Below, in pieces: positions 7,136 through 15,771 of a stretch of 64,000 nt of DNA. The stretch comes from JAAFIW01 sp031414805 (GTDB lineage: Bacteria; Pseudomonadota; Gammaproteobacteria; Burkholderiales; Burkholderiaceae_C), in contig JANOQJ010000015.1 of the NCBI GenBank assembly GCA_031414805.1, positions 1 through 64,000 on the forward strand. The letters run 5' to 3'. The notes beneath the pieces were generated by a model. It was not told where the DNA came from. It ran no database searches and worked only from the letters and a program-made list of their open reading frames with translations. The stretch's first letter is position 1, and the number at the start of each line of letters is the position of its first letter. The position numbers and the translations under genes were made by a program.

Positions 7136-7813
7136 ATGGAATATGCCAAGTTCACCAGTACCGCCACCATCGTTGAGGCGCTCACCCGTGCCATCGTGGA
7201 ACACCGCTTGCAGCCGGGTAGCAAGCTGGCCGAGCAAAAGCTGGCCGATCACTTTGGCGTGTCGCGCACGCTGGTGCGCCAGGCCTTGTTTCAGCTGGCA
7301 CAAAACCGCTTGATCAACCTGGAGCCTGCGCGCGGCGCGTTTGTGGCGGCACCGTCGGTCACCGAGGCACGCCAGATTTTTGCGGTGCGCCGCATGCTGG
7401 AAGCCGAGATGACCCGCAGCTTTGTACGCGAGGTGACACCGGCCAAAGTCAAAGCCTTGCGCGAGCATGTGGCGCAAGAGAAAGCGGCGCTTGAAAGCGA
7501 CGATGCTGCCAACCGCACCCATTTGCTGGGTGACTTTCATGTGCGCATGGCACAGCTGATGGGCAACGGGGTGTTGGCACAAATGCTGGGCGAGTTGGTC
7601 TCGCGTTGTGCGCTCATCACGCTCATGTACCAAAGCGCCACCGCGGCCGAGCACTCCTGCGAAGAGCACGCGCAAATCGTCAAGGCCATGGCCGCTAAAG
7701 ACGAAGCGTTGGCCGTGCGACTCATGAGCGAGCACCTGGTACACGTTGAAGAAAATCTGGCGTTTGACCGCGCTTTACCCAGCCACGACATTGCCGTGGC
7801 GCTCACCGCATGA
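7136..7813 (+). CDS. GntR/FCD-family transcriptional regulator of purine catabolism
   Basis: 225 residues from the ATG at 7136; the longer open frame upstream runs into the operator region and hiuH. The N-terminal winged helix (TIVEALTRAIVEHRLQPGSKLAEQKLADHFGVSRTLVRQALFQLAQNRLINLEPARGAFV) is classic GntR. The C-terminal half is an all-helical FCD ligand-binding domain with metal-ligand-like His residues (GDFHVRMAQLMG, EEHAQIVKA, SEHLVHVEE). Its last codon overlaps the puuE start (ATGA), so it is co-transcribed with the genes it probably controls. The effector is likely a purine intermediate such as urate or allantoin, which is inference from context. Confidence 0.85.
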   Translation: MEYAKFTSTATIVEALTRAIVEHRLQPGSKLAEQKLADHFGVSRTLVRQALFQLAQNRLINLEPARGAFVAAPSVTEARQIFAVRRMLEAEMTRSFVREVTPAKVKALREHVAQEKAALESDDAANRTHLLGDFHVRMAQLMGNGVLAQMLGELVSRCALITLMYQSATAAEHSCEEHAQIVKAMAAKDEALAVRLMSEHLVHVEENLAFDRALPSHDIAVALTA

Positions 7814-8763
7814 ACACACCTACCTACCCACGGGACATGGTCGGCTATGGCCGCAACCCACCGCATGCGCAATGGCCCAACCAGGCCCGCGTCGCCGTGC
7901 AATTTGTTTTGAACTACGAAGAAGGCGGTGAAAACAACGTACTGCATGGGGATGCCGCGTCGGAAGTATTTCTGTCGGAAATCGTGTCAGCCCAGGCCTT
8001 TGAGGCACGCCACATGAGCATGGAGTCGATGTATGAATATGGCTCGCGTGCAGGGGTCTGGCGCATCTTGCGGGAGTTTGAAACGCGCGGGCTGCCCCTG
8101 ACGGTATTTGGCGTGTCCATGGCTTTGCAGCGGTACCCGGAGCTCACACAGGCTTTTGTGGAATTGGGCCATGAAATCGCCTGCCATGGCCTGCGCTGGA
8201 TTCACTACCAGCACCTGCCCGAGGCCGTCGAGCGCGCGCACATGGCGCAAGGCACGCAAATCATGCGTGACATGACCGGTGGCCAATGGCCGCTGGGCTG
8301 GTACACCGGGCGCGACAGCCCCAATACCCGCCGCCTGGTGGCCGACCACGGCGGCTTTGCTTACGACAGCGACTACTACGGTGACGACCTGCCGTTCTGG
8401 ATGCCGGTGCAAAAAACCGATGGGAGCACCGCGCCCCACTTGGTGGTGCCCTACTCGCTGGACTGCAACGACATGCGCTTTGTGCAGGCCCAGGGTTTCA
8501 ACACCGCCGACCACTTTTTTACCTACCTGCGCGACAGCTTTGATGCGCTGTATGCCGAGGGCGACGAAACGCAGTCGGTTCAGCCTGCGCCCAAGATGAT
8601 GAGCATCGGCATGCACTGCCGCATCCTCGGCAAGCCCGGCCGCATCGTCGCCCTGCAGCGGTTTTTGGACCACGTGCAGCGCCACGAGCGGGTGTGGATT
8701 TGCCGGCGCATCGACATTGCACGGCATTGGCAAGCCGTGCACCCGTACAAGGGCCAGCGATGA
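7810..8763 (+). CDS. puuE: Allantoinase PuuE (polysaccharide-deacetylase fold)
   Basis: 317 residues. The protein begins YPRDMVGYGRNPPHAQWPNQARVAVQFVLNYEEGGENN, diagnostic for the metal-independent PuuE allantoinases. It has the NodB-like fold elements LTVFGVSMALQRYP, GHEIACHGLRWIHYQ and GWYTGRDSPNTRRLV. It opens the hydantoin ring of allantoin to allantoate. The gene overlaps the regulator gene upstream and the uraD-allC fusion downstream by 4 bp each, so the operon is translationally coupled. Confidence 0.95.
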   Translation: MNTPTYPRDMVGYGRNPPHAQWPNQARVAVQFVLNYEEGGENNVLHGDAASEVFLSEIVSAQAFEARHMSMESMYEYGSRAGVWRILREFETRGLPLTVFGVSMALQRYPELTQAFVELGHEIACHGLRWIHYQHLPEAVERAHMAQGTQIMRDMTGGQWPLGWYTGRDSPNTRRLVADHGGFAYDSDYYGDDLPFWMPVQKTDGSTAPHLVVPYSLDCNDMRFVQAQGFNTADHFFTYLRDSFDALYAEGDETQSVQPAPKMMSIGMHCRILGKPGRIVALQRFLDHVQRHERVWICRRIDIARHWQAVHPYKGQR

Positions 8764-10589
8764 CCACTTCACTGGCGGCGATCAACGTCGCATCAAACGA
8801 GCACGCCGCTGCGCTGCTGGACGGCTTGTACGAACACTCGCCGTGGATCGCTCACCAAGCCCTTTCGCAGCGGCCGTTTCTCAGCACTGCGCAGTTGCAG
8901 CAGGCCTTGGTACAAGTGGTCGCCCAAGCAGGCCCCGATGCCCAACTGGCCCTGATTCGTGCCCACCCCGAGCTGGCTGGCAAAGCCATGGTCAGCCAGA
9001 CGCTGACCGATGAATCCAGCCGCGAGCAAAGCAGCGCAGGCCTTACGCACTGCAGCCCGCAAGAGCTGGCGCAAATCCAGCAGCTCAACGCCGACTACAA
9101 CGCCCGCTTTGGGTTCCCCTTCATGCTCGCGGTGCGCGGGCCACGTGGCACGGGTTTGAGTCGCCAGCAAATCATCAGCACCTGGCAGCGCCGCCTGCTC
9201 AACCCCGTGGATTTCGAGCGAGCTGAAGCGCTGCGCAACATTCACCGCGTGGCCGAACTCAGGCTGCTCGACAAGCTGGGCCTGCAACCCGAACAAGGCA
9301 ACCAGGTGTGGGACTGGGCGCAGGCGCTTGCCCAGCACAGCGACCCTGACTACAAGGAACAAGGGCAGTTGACGGTGACCTACCTCACCGAAGCACACCA
9401 AGCCTGCGCCCGCCAATTGCTGGCCTGGATGCAGGAATGCGGGTTTGACGAGGTGGGAATAGACGCTGTAGGCAATGTGGTGGGAAAGTACCACGCAGGC
9501 CCCCACCCCTACCCTCCCCCAGCGGGGGAGGGGGTCAGCTCTTTTCCCCCAGCGGAGGCTAAAACCTTGCTGACCGGCAGCCACTACGACACCGTGCGCA
9601 ACGGCGGCAAATTCGATGGCCGCCTGGGCATTCTGGTGCCCATGGTGTGTGTCAAAACACTCGCTGGAACAGGCCAGCGCTTACCGTTTGCGATTGAAGT
9701 CGTCGCGTTCGCCGAAGAAGAAGGCCAGCGCTACAAAGCCACGTTTCTGGGCTCGGGCGCCCTGGTCGGCCAGTTCAACCCAGCCTGGCTGGGCCAGCAA
9801 GACAAAGACGGTATTTCGATGCAGCAGGCGATGCTGCAAGCCGGTCTGCCCAGCACCCTGCCCGCCATTGCCGCGCTGCAGCGCGACCCGGCGCACTATC
9901 TGGGGTTTGTCGAAGTGCATGTGGAGCAAGGCCCGGTGCTCAACGAGCTGAACCTGCCTCTGGGCATCGTCACGTCCATCAACGGCAGCGTGCGCTACGC
10001 CTGCGAGGTGGTGGGCATGGCCAGCCACGCGGGCACCACGCCGATGAATCGCCGCCGGGACGCCGCCGCGGCAGTGGCCGAACTCATTTTGTACGTGGAG
10101 CAACGGGCGGCGCGCGATGGCGATTCGGTGGGCACGGTGGGCATGCTGCAGGTGCCCGGCGGCTCGACCAATGTGGTGCCGGGGCGCTGCCAGTTCACGC
10201 TTGATCTTCGTGCGCCCCACGATGCGCAGCGCGATGCGCTGGTGGATGATGTGCTGCGTGAGCTGTCGGCCATCTGCGAAAAACGTGGCCTGCAGCACAC
10301 CATTGAAGAAACCATGCGCGCGGCTGCCGCACCCAGCGACACTGCGTGGCAGCAACGCTGGGAAAACGCCGTTGCCGCGCTCGGCTTGCCGCTGCACCGC
10401 ATGCCCAGCGGCGCCGGGCATGACGCCATGAAGCTGCACGAGGCAATGCCGCAGGCGATGCTGTTTGTGCGCGGAGAGAATTCAGGTATCAGCCACAACC
10501 CGCTGGAGTCCAGCACCCACTGCGACATTCAACTGGCGGTGGACGCCTTTCAAAATTTAATAAACAACTTGGGGAGGGACTTGCCATGA
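8760..10589 (+). CDS. Fused OHCU decarboxylase (UraD) and allantoate amidohydrolase (AllC-like)
   Basis: 609 residues from the ATG at 8760. Residues 1 to about 165 are the OHCU decarboxylase domain (RAHPELAGKA, ESSREQSSAGL, FMLAVRG), which makes S-allantoin. From about 190 on follows an M20 amidohydrolase with GSHYDTVRNGGKFDGRLGI, AFAEEEGQRY, HVEQGPVL and SHAGTTPMNRRRDA, the metal-binding pattern of allantoate amidohydrolase. One polypeptide thus covers the steps on either side of PuuE. Oddity: residues about 246-268 (HPYPPPAGEGVSSFPPAEAK) are an insertion just before the catalytic GSHYDT motif, encoded by a GC-rich palindromic repeat. The ATGs overlap puuE and the next gene. Confidence 0.9.
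   Translation: MTTSLAAINVASNEHAAALLDGLYEHSPWIAHQALSQRPFLSTAQLQQALVQVVAQAGPDAQLALIRAHPELAGKAMVSQTLTDESSREQSSAGLTHCSPQELAQIQQLNADYNARFGFPFMLAVRGPRGTGLSRQQIISTWQRRLLNPVDFERAEALRNIHRVAELRLLDKLGLQPEQGNQVWDWAQALAQHSDPDYKEQGQLTVTYLTEAHQACARQLLAWMQECGFDEVGIDAVGNVVGKYHAGPHPYPPPAGEGVSSFPPAEAKTLLTGSHYDTVRNGGKFDGRLGILVPMVCVKTLAGTGQRLPFAIEVVAFAEEEGQRYKATFLGSGALVGQFNPAWLGQQDKDGISMQQAMLQAGLPSTLPAIAALQRDPAHYLGFVEVHVEQGPVLNELNLPLGIVTSINGSVRYACEVVGMASHAGTTPMNRRRDAAAAVAELILYVEQRAARDGDSVGTVGMLQVPGGSTNVVPGRCQFTLDLRAPHDAQRDALVDDVLRELSAICEKRGLQHTIEETMRAAAAPSDTAWQQRWENAVAALGLPLHRMPSGAGHDAMKLHEAMPQAMLFVRGENSGISHNPLESSTHCDIQLAVDAFQNLINNLGRDLP
9512..9532. repeat. GC-rich palindrome inserted in frame in uraD-allC
   Basis: CCCTCCCCC and GGGGGAGGG form 9-bp arms around AGC. 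A second partial copy (CCCCCAGCGGAGG) follows about 15 bp later. It codes for the proline-rich insertion of the amidohydrolase domain and keeps the frame. It looks like a member of an interspersed palindromic repeat family, but only one clear copy is in this window. Confidence 0.7.
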
Positions 10590-11833
10590 CCGATTACGAC
10601 CAGCTCGATGCGTGGATTGACGCGCATTTCGACGATGAAGTGGCTTTTTTGCAAGAGCTGGTGCGCGTGCCCACCGACACGCCGCCCGGTGACAACGCCC
10701 CTCATGCCGAGCGAACCGCCGAGTTGCTGAAGGCCTTTGACCTGCATGCCGAAAAGCATGTGGTACCCGAAGCTGAAGTGCGTGCTTGCGGCATGCAATC
10801 CATCACCAACCTCATCGTTCGCAAACGCTTTGGCCCCGGAAAAATCATTGCACTGAACGCCCATGGCGATGTGGTGCCGCCTGGCGAGGGCTGGACCCGC
10901 CACCCTTACGAGGCGCAGATTGAAAACGGAAAGATGTACGGCCGCGCCACCGCGGTGAGCAAGAGCGACTTTGCCACCTACACCTTCGCGCTGCGTGCAC
11001 TGGAAGCGCTGAGCACCAAGCTGAAAGGCAGCGTGGAGCTGCACTTCACGTACGACGAAGAATTCGGCGGCGAGTTAGGCCCTGGCTGGCTGCTGCGCAA
11101 CCGCCTGACCCAGCCCAGCCTGGTCATTGCTGCGGGTTTCAGCTACGAAGTGATCACCGCGCACAACGGCTGCATTCAAATGGAAGTCACGGTGAACGGC
11201 CGGATGGCGCATGCAGCCATACCCGAAAGCGGTGTAGACGCGCTGCAGGCCACCAACGCAATTCTGCGGGCGCTCTACCTGCAAAACGGCCGCTACCGAC
11301 GCATCACCTCCAAGGTGCCGGGCATCACGCACCCTTACCTGAACATTGGGCGCATTGAGGGCGGCACCAACACCACCGTGGTTCCCGGCAAAGTCAGTTT
11401 CAAGCTGGATCGTCGCATGATTCCTGAGGAAAAACCGTCAGAAGTTGATGCGTCCATCAGCAATGTGATCAACGTGGCGGCTGCGGCTTTCAATAACCTG
11501 CGCGGCCTGGAAAACTCGGTCACCGTGGAAATTCGCCGCCTGTTGCTGGCCAACGCCATGAAACCGCTACCCGGCAACCAGCCGCTGGTTGAAGCCATTC
11601 AAAAGCACGGCCAGGAAATCTTTGGCCGGGTGATTCCCGCCATGGGCACGCCCCTGTACACCGACGCACGGCTATACGGCGAGGCGGGCGTTCCGAGCGT
11701 GCTGTATGGCGCCGGCCCACGCAGCGTGCTGGAGTCGCACGCCAAGCGCGCCGACGAGCGACTGGCTTTGAGCGACTTGAAAGGTGCCACCAAGGTGGTG
11801 GCGCGTACTTTGCGCGATTTATTGGCCGAATAG
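10586..11833 (+). CDS. M20-family metallohydrolase (ArgE/DapE/carboxypeptidase-like)
   Basis: 415 residues. Metal-site motifs are visible: NAHGDVVPPGEGWTRHPYEAQIENGKMYGRA (first His/Asp), TYDEEFGGELGPG (Glu-Glu), and a C-terminal SHAKRADERL. The dimerisation domain lies between about 190 and 300. It is a cytoplasmic zinc amidohydrolase; the substrate is not identifiable from sequence. Its position at the end of the allantoin operon, overlapping uraD-allC by 4 bp, suggests a ureidoglycine, ureidoglycolate or related carbamoyl compound, but that is inference. It is not an allantoinase or a HyuC-type sequence. Confidence 0.75.
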   Translation: MTDYDQLDAWIDAHFDDEVAFLQELVRVPTDTPPGDNAPHAERTAELLKAFDLHAEKHVVPEAEVRACGMQSITNLIVRKRFGPGKIIALNAHGDVVPPGEGWTRHPYEAQIENGKMYGRATAVSKSDFATYTFALRALEALSTKLKGSVELHFTYDEEFGGELGPGWLLRNRLTQPSLVIAAGFSYEVITAHNGCIQMEVTVNGRMAHAAIPESGVDALQATNAILRALYLQNGRYRRITSKVPGITHPYLNIGRIEGGTNTTVVPGKVSFKLDRRMIPEEKPSEVDASISNVINVAAAAFNNLRGLENSVTVEIRRLLLANAMKPLPGNQPLVEAIQKHGQEIFGRVIPAMGTPLYTDARLYGEAGVPSVLYGAGPRSVLESHAKRADERLALSDLKGATKVVARTLRDLLAE

Positions 11834-11839
11834 GCCACT

Positions 11840-11886
11840 AGCCCCTATAAATATTGCTCAAGCAGCTATATTATTAATAGCAAAAA
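11840..11886 (+). repeat. Dispersed 45-bp repeat copy
   Basis: AGCCCCTATAAATATTGCTC followed by AAGCAGCTATATTATTAATAGCAAA: a full forward copy 7 bp after the M20 gene. Two short hairpins are possible in the family (CTGCT/AGCAG and GCTATT/AATAGC). It could mark the end of the operon; no other terminator is visible. Confidence 0.9.
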
Positions 11887-11941
11887 GTACCTGCTAACGA
11901 CGCCGCACTAGGGAAACTCGGGTGCAGAATTCATCCAGCTT

Positions 11942-11949
11942 TGTATACA
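11942..11949. promoter_or_regulatory. Candidate operator TGTATACA upstream of the ABC transporter
   Basis: TTGTATACAGTTCTGC lies about 90 bp before the binding-protein ATG at 12038. It matches the palindrome between hiuH and the GntR gene over 11 bases. The most economical reading is that one GntR regulator controls both the degradative operon and this transporter. Confidence 0.5.
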
Positions 11950-12037
11950 GTTCTGCACACGATCACGCCACATGGGCACTGTTTTTGCGTAATGGTCTTT
12001 AGTTCGTCCCCACATTGATTTTTCTCTGGAGCTAGAT

Positions 12038-13069
12038 ATGAACAAGCGTTCCCTGATCAAAACCGCCACTGCGCTGGCTTTTATGGCCGCTTTTGGCACG
12101 GCCCATGCGCAGACAACCCCCATCAAATTTCAGCTTGACTGGCGATTTGAAGGCCCTGCCGCCCTGTTTTTGCAGCCCGCTGCCAAAGGCTATTTCAAAG
12201 ATGCCAAGCTGGACGTGACGATTGACGCGGGCAACGGCTCGGGCGGAACCGTCACCCGCGTGGCCTCGGGCAGCTACGACATGGGTTTTGCCGACTTGGC
12301 TGCTTTGATGGAGTTTCACGCCAACAACCCCGACGCGCCCAACAAGCCTGTGGCCGTGATGATGGTCTACAACAACACGCCCGCCGCCGTGCTGGCGCTG
12401 AAAAAATCCGGCATCAAGACTGCGGCTGACCTGAATGGCAAAAAACTGGGTGCCCCGGTGTTTGATGCCGGCCGCAAAGCCTGGCCCGTGTTTGCAAAAG
12501 CCAACAGCGTGAGCAACGTGACCTGGACCGCCATGGACCCCCCTTTGCGCGAAACCATGCTGGTGCGCGGCGATGTGGATGCCATCACCGGCTTTTCGTT
12601 CACCTCGCTGCTGAACATTGAGGCGCGTGGGGTGAAAGCCGAAGACGTGGTGGTGCTGCCGTATGCCGACAACGGCGTCAAGCTGTATGGCAACGTCATC
12701 ATTGCGTCGCCAAAAATGATCAAGGACAACCCGGCCGCCGTCCGCGCGTTTTTGCAGGCCTTCACCAAAGGCGCCAAAGAAGTCATCGCCAAGCCCGAAG
12801 CCGCCATTGACAGCGTGAAAGCGCGCGACGGCATCATCAACGTAGAGCTGGAAACCCGCCGCCTGAAGCTGGCGATTGACTCGGTGGTCAACAGCCCGGA
12901 CGCGCGTGCTGAAGGTTTCGGTCAAGCCAAAGGCCCGCGCCTGTCGCTGATGGCCTCACAGGTGTCCGATGCCTTTGCCACCAAAAGCCGTGTGAGCCCC
13001 GATGCCGTGTGGAACGGCTCGTTTTTGCCTACCGTGGCCGAGCTGAACATCCTGCCGGCCCGGAAGTGA
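12038..13069 (+). CDS. ABC transporter substrate-binding protein, NMT1/SsuA type
   Basis: 343 residues with a clear signal peptide (MNKRSLIKTATALAFMAAFGTAHAQ). The mature protein starts KFQLDWRFEGPAALFLQPAAKGYFKDAKLDVTIDAGNGSGG, the NMT1/THI5-like pattern of periplasmic receptors for pyrimidine-like, purine-like or sulfonate ligands. The ATG follows CTGGAG-type ribosome-binding sequence. With the two genes after it, it forms an importer. Position behind the allantoin genes and the shared operator suggests a purine-related ligand such as urate, allantoin or a nucleobase; this is inference. Confidence 0.85.
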   Translation: MNKRSLIKTATALAFMAAFGTAHAQTTPIKFQLDWRFEGPAALFLQPAAKGYFKDAKLDVTIDAGNGSGGTVTRVASGSYDMGFADLAALMEFHANNPDAPNKPVAVMMVYNNTPAAVLALKKSGIKTAADLNGKKLGAPVFDAGRKAWPVFAKANSVSNVTWTAMDPPLRETMLVRGDVDAITGFSFTSLLNIEARGVKAEDVVVLPYADNGVKLYGNVIIASPKMIKDNPAAVRAFLQAFTKGAKEVIAKPEAAIDSVKARDGIINVELETRRLKLAIDSVVNSPDARAEGFGQAKGPRLSLMASQVSDAFATKSRVSPDAVWNGSFLPTVAELNILPARK

Positions 13070-13917
13070 GCGTGGCTACGCATCAGGTTGGTGCAACGCC
13101 TGCGGGCGACGCACCATTTGTGGACTTTCAAAATGTCTGGCTGGCCTACAACGACGAGTTGCTGGCGCAAAAACACTTTGCGGTAGAAGACATCAACCTG
13201 CAAGTGGGCCGGGGCGAGTTCATTGCCATCGTGGGGCCGTCGGGCTGTGGCAAGTCCACCTTCATGAAGATGGCCACCGGCCTGAAAATGCCTAGCAAGG
13301 GCAGCATTCACATCGACGGCGCACCCGTCACTGGGCCTCTCAAAATCTCGGGCATGGCGTTTCAAGCGCCGTCGTTGTTGCCTTGGCGGACAACCGTAGA
13401 CAACGTGCTGCTGCCGCTTGAAATCGTCGAGCCGTATCGCAGCCAGTTCAAGTCCAAGCGCAAAGAATTTGAAGCCCGCGCCCGCACCCTGCTGCAGTCG
13501 GTCGGCCTGGGTGGCTACGAAGACAAGTTTCCCTGGCAGTTGTCCGGCGGCATGCAGCAGCGCGCCAGCATTTGCCGCGCCCTGGTGCACGAGCCCAAAA
13601 TGCTGCTGCTCGACGAGCCGTTTGGCGCGCTGGATGCCTTCACCCGCGAAGAGCTGTGGTGCGCGTTACGCGACCTGCATGCCGCCCAACGCTTCAACGT
13701 GATTCTGGTGACGCACGACTTGCGCGAGAGCGTGTTTCTGGCCGACACCGTGTATTGCATGAGCTCAAGCCCGGGTCGCTTCGTGGTCAAACGCGAGATT
13801 GACCTGCCGCGTCCGCGCGATCTGGAAGTGACCTACACACCGCATTTCACTGAAATCGTGCACGAGCTGCGTGGGCACATTGGGGCGCATAGAAAAGCGG
13901 TGGGGGCCGTCAAATGA
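13066..13917 (+). CDS. ABC transporter ATP-binding protein, SsuB/TauB type
   Basis: I take the GTG at 13066, which overlaps the preceding stop as GTGA (GTG 13072 is an alternative), giving 283 residues. Walker A is GPSGCGKST, the signature is LSGGMQQRASICRAL, and Walker B with switch is MLLLDEPFGALDAFTREEL. There is no membrane segment. It powers the importer made with the genes on each side; the 4-bp overlaps indicate one transcript. Confidence 0.9.
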   Translation: MSVATHQVGATPAGDAPFVDFQNVWLAYNDELLAQKHFAVEDINLQVGRGEFIAIVGPSGCGKSTFMKMATGLKMPSKGSIHIDGAPVTGPLKISGMAFQAPSLLPWRTTVDNVLLPLEIVEPYRSQFKSKRKEFEARARTLLQSVGLGGYEDKFPWQLSGGMQQRASICRALVHEPKMLLLDEPFGALDAFTREELWCALRDLHAAQRFNVILVTHDLRESVFLADTVYCMSSSPGRFVVKREIDLPRPRDLEVTYTPHFTEIVHELRGHIGAHRKAVGAVK

Positions 13918-14681
13918 ACAACAAACAACAAGAGCGCTGGGCACCCTGGGTGCTGCTAGTCGCCGTGCTGCTGCTCTGGCAAGGCGTCTGCACGCTGTTC
14001 AAAATTCCTGACTTCATTTTCCCCAGCCCCTGGACCATTGGCCAGGCGCTGGTTGAGTTCACCGGGCCGATTGCACAAGCCGCCTGGAAGACTTTCTGGG
14101 TGACTATGCTGGGGTTCGGACTGTCGATCGTGGTGGGGGTGTTGCTGGGCTTCATGGTGGGCTCGTCGAGGCTGATCTACGCGGCGCTGTATCCACTGCT
14201 GGTGGCGTTCAACGCCGTACCCAAAGCGGCCATCGTGCCCATTCTCATTGTGTGGTTTGGCATTGGCGTGGGTCCAGGCATCCTGACGGCGTTCCTCATC
14301 TCGTTTTTCCCCATCACCGTGAACATGGCCACTGGCCTGGCCACCTTGGAGCCCGAGCTGGAAGACGTGCTGCGGGTGCTGGGCGCCAAGCGCTGGGACG
14401 TGCTGGTCAAAGTGGGCCTGCCGCGCTCCATGCCCTACTTTTTCGGCTCGCTGAAAATTGCCATCACCCTGGCCTTCGTGGGCACCGTGCTGGCTGAAAT
14501 GACCGCGGGCGACTCCGGCATTGGCTACCTCATGCAAACCGCTGGCAGCCAGCAACGCCTACCCCTGGCCTTTGCCGGCCTGGTGGTGATTGGCGTGATG
14601 GCCATGGCCATGTACGAGCTGTTCAGTGCCATCGAGAAAAACACCACGGCATGGGCGCATCGGGGCTCTCAGGGGGAGTGA
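13914..14681 (+). CDS. ABC transporter permease, SsuC/TauC type
   Basis: 255 residues, mostly hydrophobic, with about six membrane segments. The cytoplasmic coupling loop EPELEDVLRVLGAKRWDVLVKVGLPRSMPYFFGSLKI carries the EAA motif. It is the single permease type of the set, so it probably works as a homodimer. It overlaps the ATPase gene by 4 bp and is the last gene of the operon. Confidence 0.9.
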   Translation: MNNKQQERWAPWVLLVAVLLLWQGVCTLFKIPDFIFPSPWTIGQALVEFTGPIAQAAWKTFWVTMLGFGLSIVVGVLLGFMVGSSRLIYAALYPLLVAFNAVPKAAIVPILIVWFGIGVGPGILTAFLISFFPITVNMATGLATLEPELEDVLRVLGAKRWDVLVKVGLPRSMPYFFGSLKIAITLAFVGTVLAEMTAGDSGIGYLMQTAGSQQRLPLAFAGLVVIGVMAMAMYELFSAIEKNTTAWAHRGSQGE

Positions 14682-14736
14682 TGGTGCCACTTTATTCGAG
14701 CGCTAGGCCGCTTACCGCTCAGCAGGAAGGCTCAAA

Positions 14737-14976
14737 ATGCAGAAAAAGCTCAGGTACATGTTCCCGCATGATGAAACTGCTCTAAACCCAACGCTTGAAA
14801 CGGAAAACTCGATTCAGTCACTTATCTGTGATGCCGCAGCGAAGTCTGGAGCGAAGATTGATGTGGATGAGGTTCACGACTCGCAACGAGTGATGCAAGT
14901 GCGCTTCACCAGTACAGAAATTGAGCTTCAATTCAAGCTGACCTGTTGCCACCTTCGGAAATACTTAGTCGAGTAG
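14737..14976 (+). CDS. Hypothetical protein, 79 residues
   Basis: Small acidic-to-neutral protein (MQKKLRYMFPHDETALNPTL...) with no signal peptide or membrane segment. The start is preceded by CAGGAAGGCTC, a fair ribosome site. I do not recognise the family. It lies alone between the ABC transporter and another hypothetical gene on the same strand, and its base composition is lower in GC than its neighbours, so it may be accessory. Confidence 0.45.
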   Translation: MQKKLRYMFPHDETALNPTLETENSIQSLICDAAAKSGAKIDVDEVHDSQRVMQVRFTSTEIELQFKLTCCHLRKYLVE

Positions 14977-15131
14977 TTCGACACAACGACCGCCCATCAT
15001 GCATAGTCGAAACACGCGGTCAGTCAAGAGCAGGAGCAAGGGCTTCACGCCAAACCAGCGGACGAATTCCAACGCTTGGACCCACAAGTCGGCGGCGGCA
15101 ATGCGCATCCCATCACTACAGGAGATTCCCT

Positions 15132-15602
15132 TTGACAAATCAGGCTTATTGGCGCGGCAAGCGACCGTCCGATGGAAAGCGCTGGAAAGGTGCCACCTCA
15201 GCGGAAGAACTCAGCGCAAACATCTATAGCGAGCCCTTGTTCCGCATGTACCGCCGATATGCAAAGCAATGGAACGAAATTGAGCTTGATCGCACACGCA
15301 GCTTGTCGGAGCACACCCATACAGTCTGTGGCTCGCGGGTAGTCGGTGCTCCAGGGATGTTCGTTCTCCACTGTGATGTTAGCCGCGAGAACGGATGGAT
15401 ACTGGAAATGAAGTTTGCGCGCGGGTTCCACCAATACCACCCAGGCTGGTCAACTGGCCTGAATGCTCTAAGGTCAACAGCAGATGTAGCTCGATCTGTT
15501 CTGCACTGGCGTGGCGCTGGCAAAGAGGCATTTGACCATTGGCTCGACCAAGAGCGCGCGGAAAACGCTCCTCGCGGAGAGTGGCTTGAGTACAAAGCAT
15601 AG
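15132..15602 (+). CDS. Hypothetical protein, about 157 residues
   Basis: The frame is open from 14946, but the best start is the TTG at 15132, 9 bp after GGAG; the sequence upstream of it has poor coding character. The protein (LTNQAYWRGKRPSDGKRW...) contains a Trp/Tyr-rich middle (FHQYHPGWSTGLNALRSTAD) and no membrane segments. I cannot assign a family. The neighbours are another hypothetical gene upstream and a toxin-antitoxin pair on the other strand downstream. Confidence 0.5.
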   Translation: MTNQAYWRGKRPSDGKRWKGATSAEELSANIYSEPLFRMYRRYAKQWNEIELDRTRSLSEHTHTVCGSRVVGAPGMFVLHCDVSRENGWILEMKFARGFHQYHPGWSTGLNALRSTADVARSVLHWRGAGKEAFDHWLDQERAENAPRGEWLEYKA

Positions 15603-15732
15603 CTGCGCGACACGGCCTCCGAGGTCGTAGATCGAACTTTGGCCTTCACACAATTGAACGCAACCAACACCTCTTTAACTCAGGGTTGGCTGTGCGGCAC
15701 AGCTAACGAATTCAGGGCAAAACGACCTCTAT

Positions 15733-15771
15733 TGCAAGCGCTGATTGCTCAAGCAGCTCTCTATTTCATAG
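15733..15771 (+). repeat. Dispersed 45-bp repeat, partial copy
   Basis: TGATTGCTCAAGCAGCTCTC followed by TATTTCATAG: the core and right half are conserved but the left GCCCTTGT part is replaced. It touches the end of the antitoxin gene at 15766. The 160 bp between the hypothetical gene and this point hold nothing else I can identify. Confidence 0.75.

Noticed and set aside
12032..12925. 297-residue minus-strand open frame
   Set aside because: Antisense to the substrate-binding protein gene, which has a clear signal peptide and family pattern.
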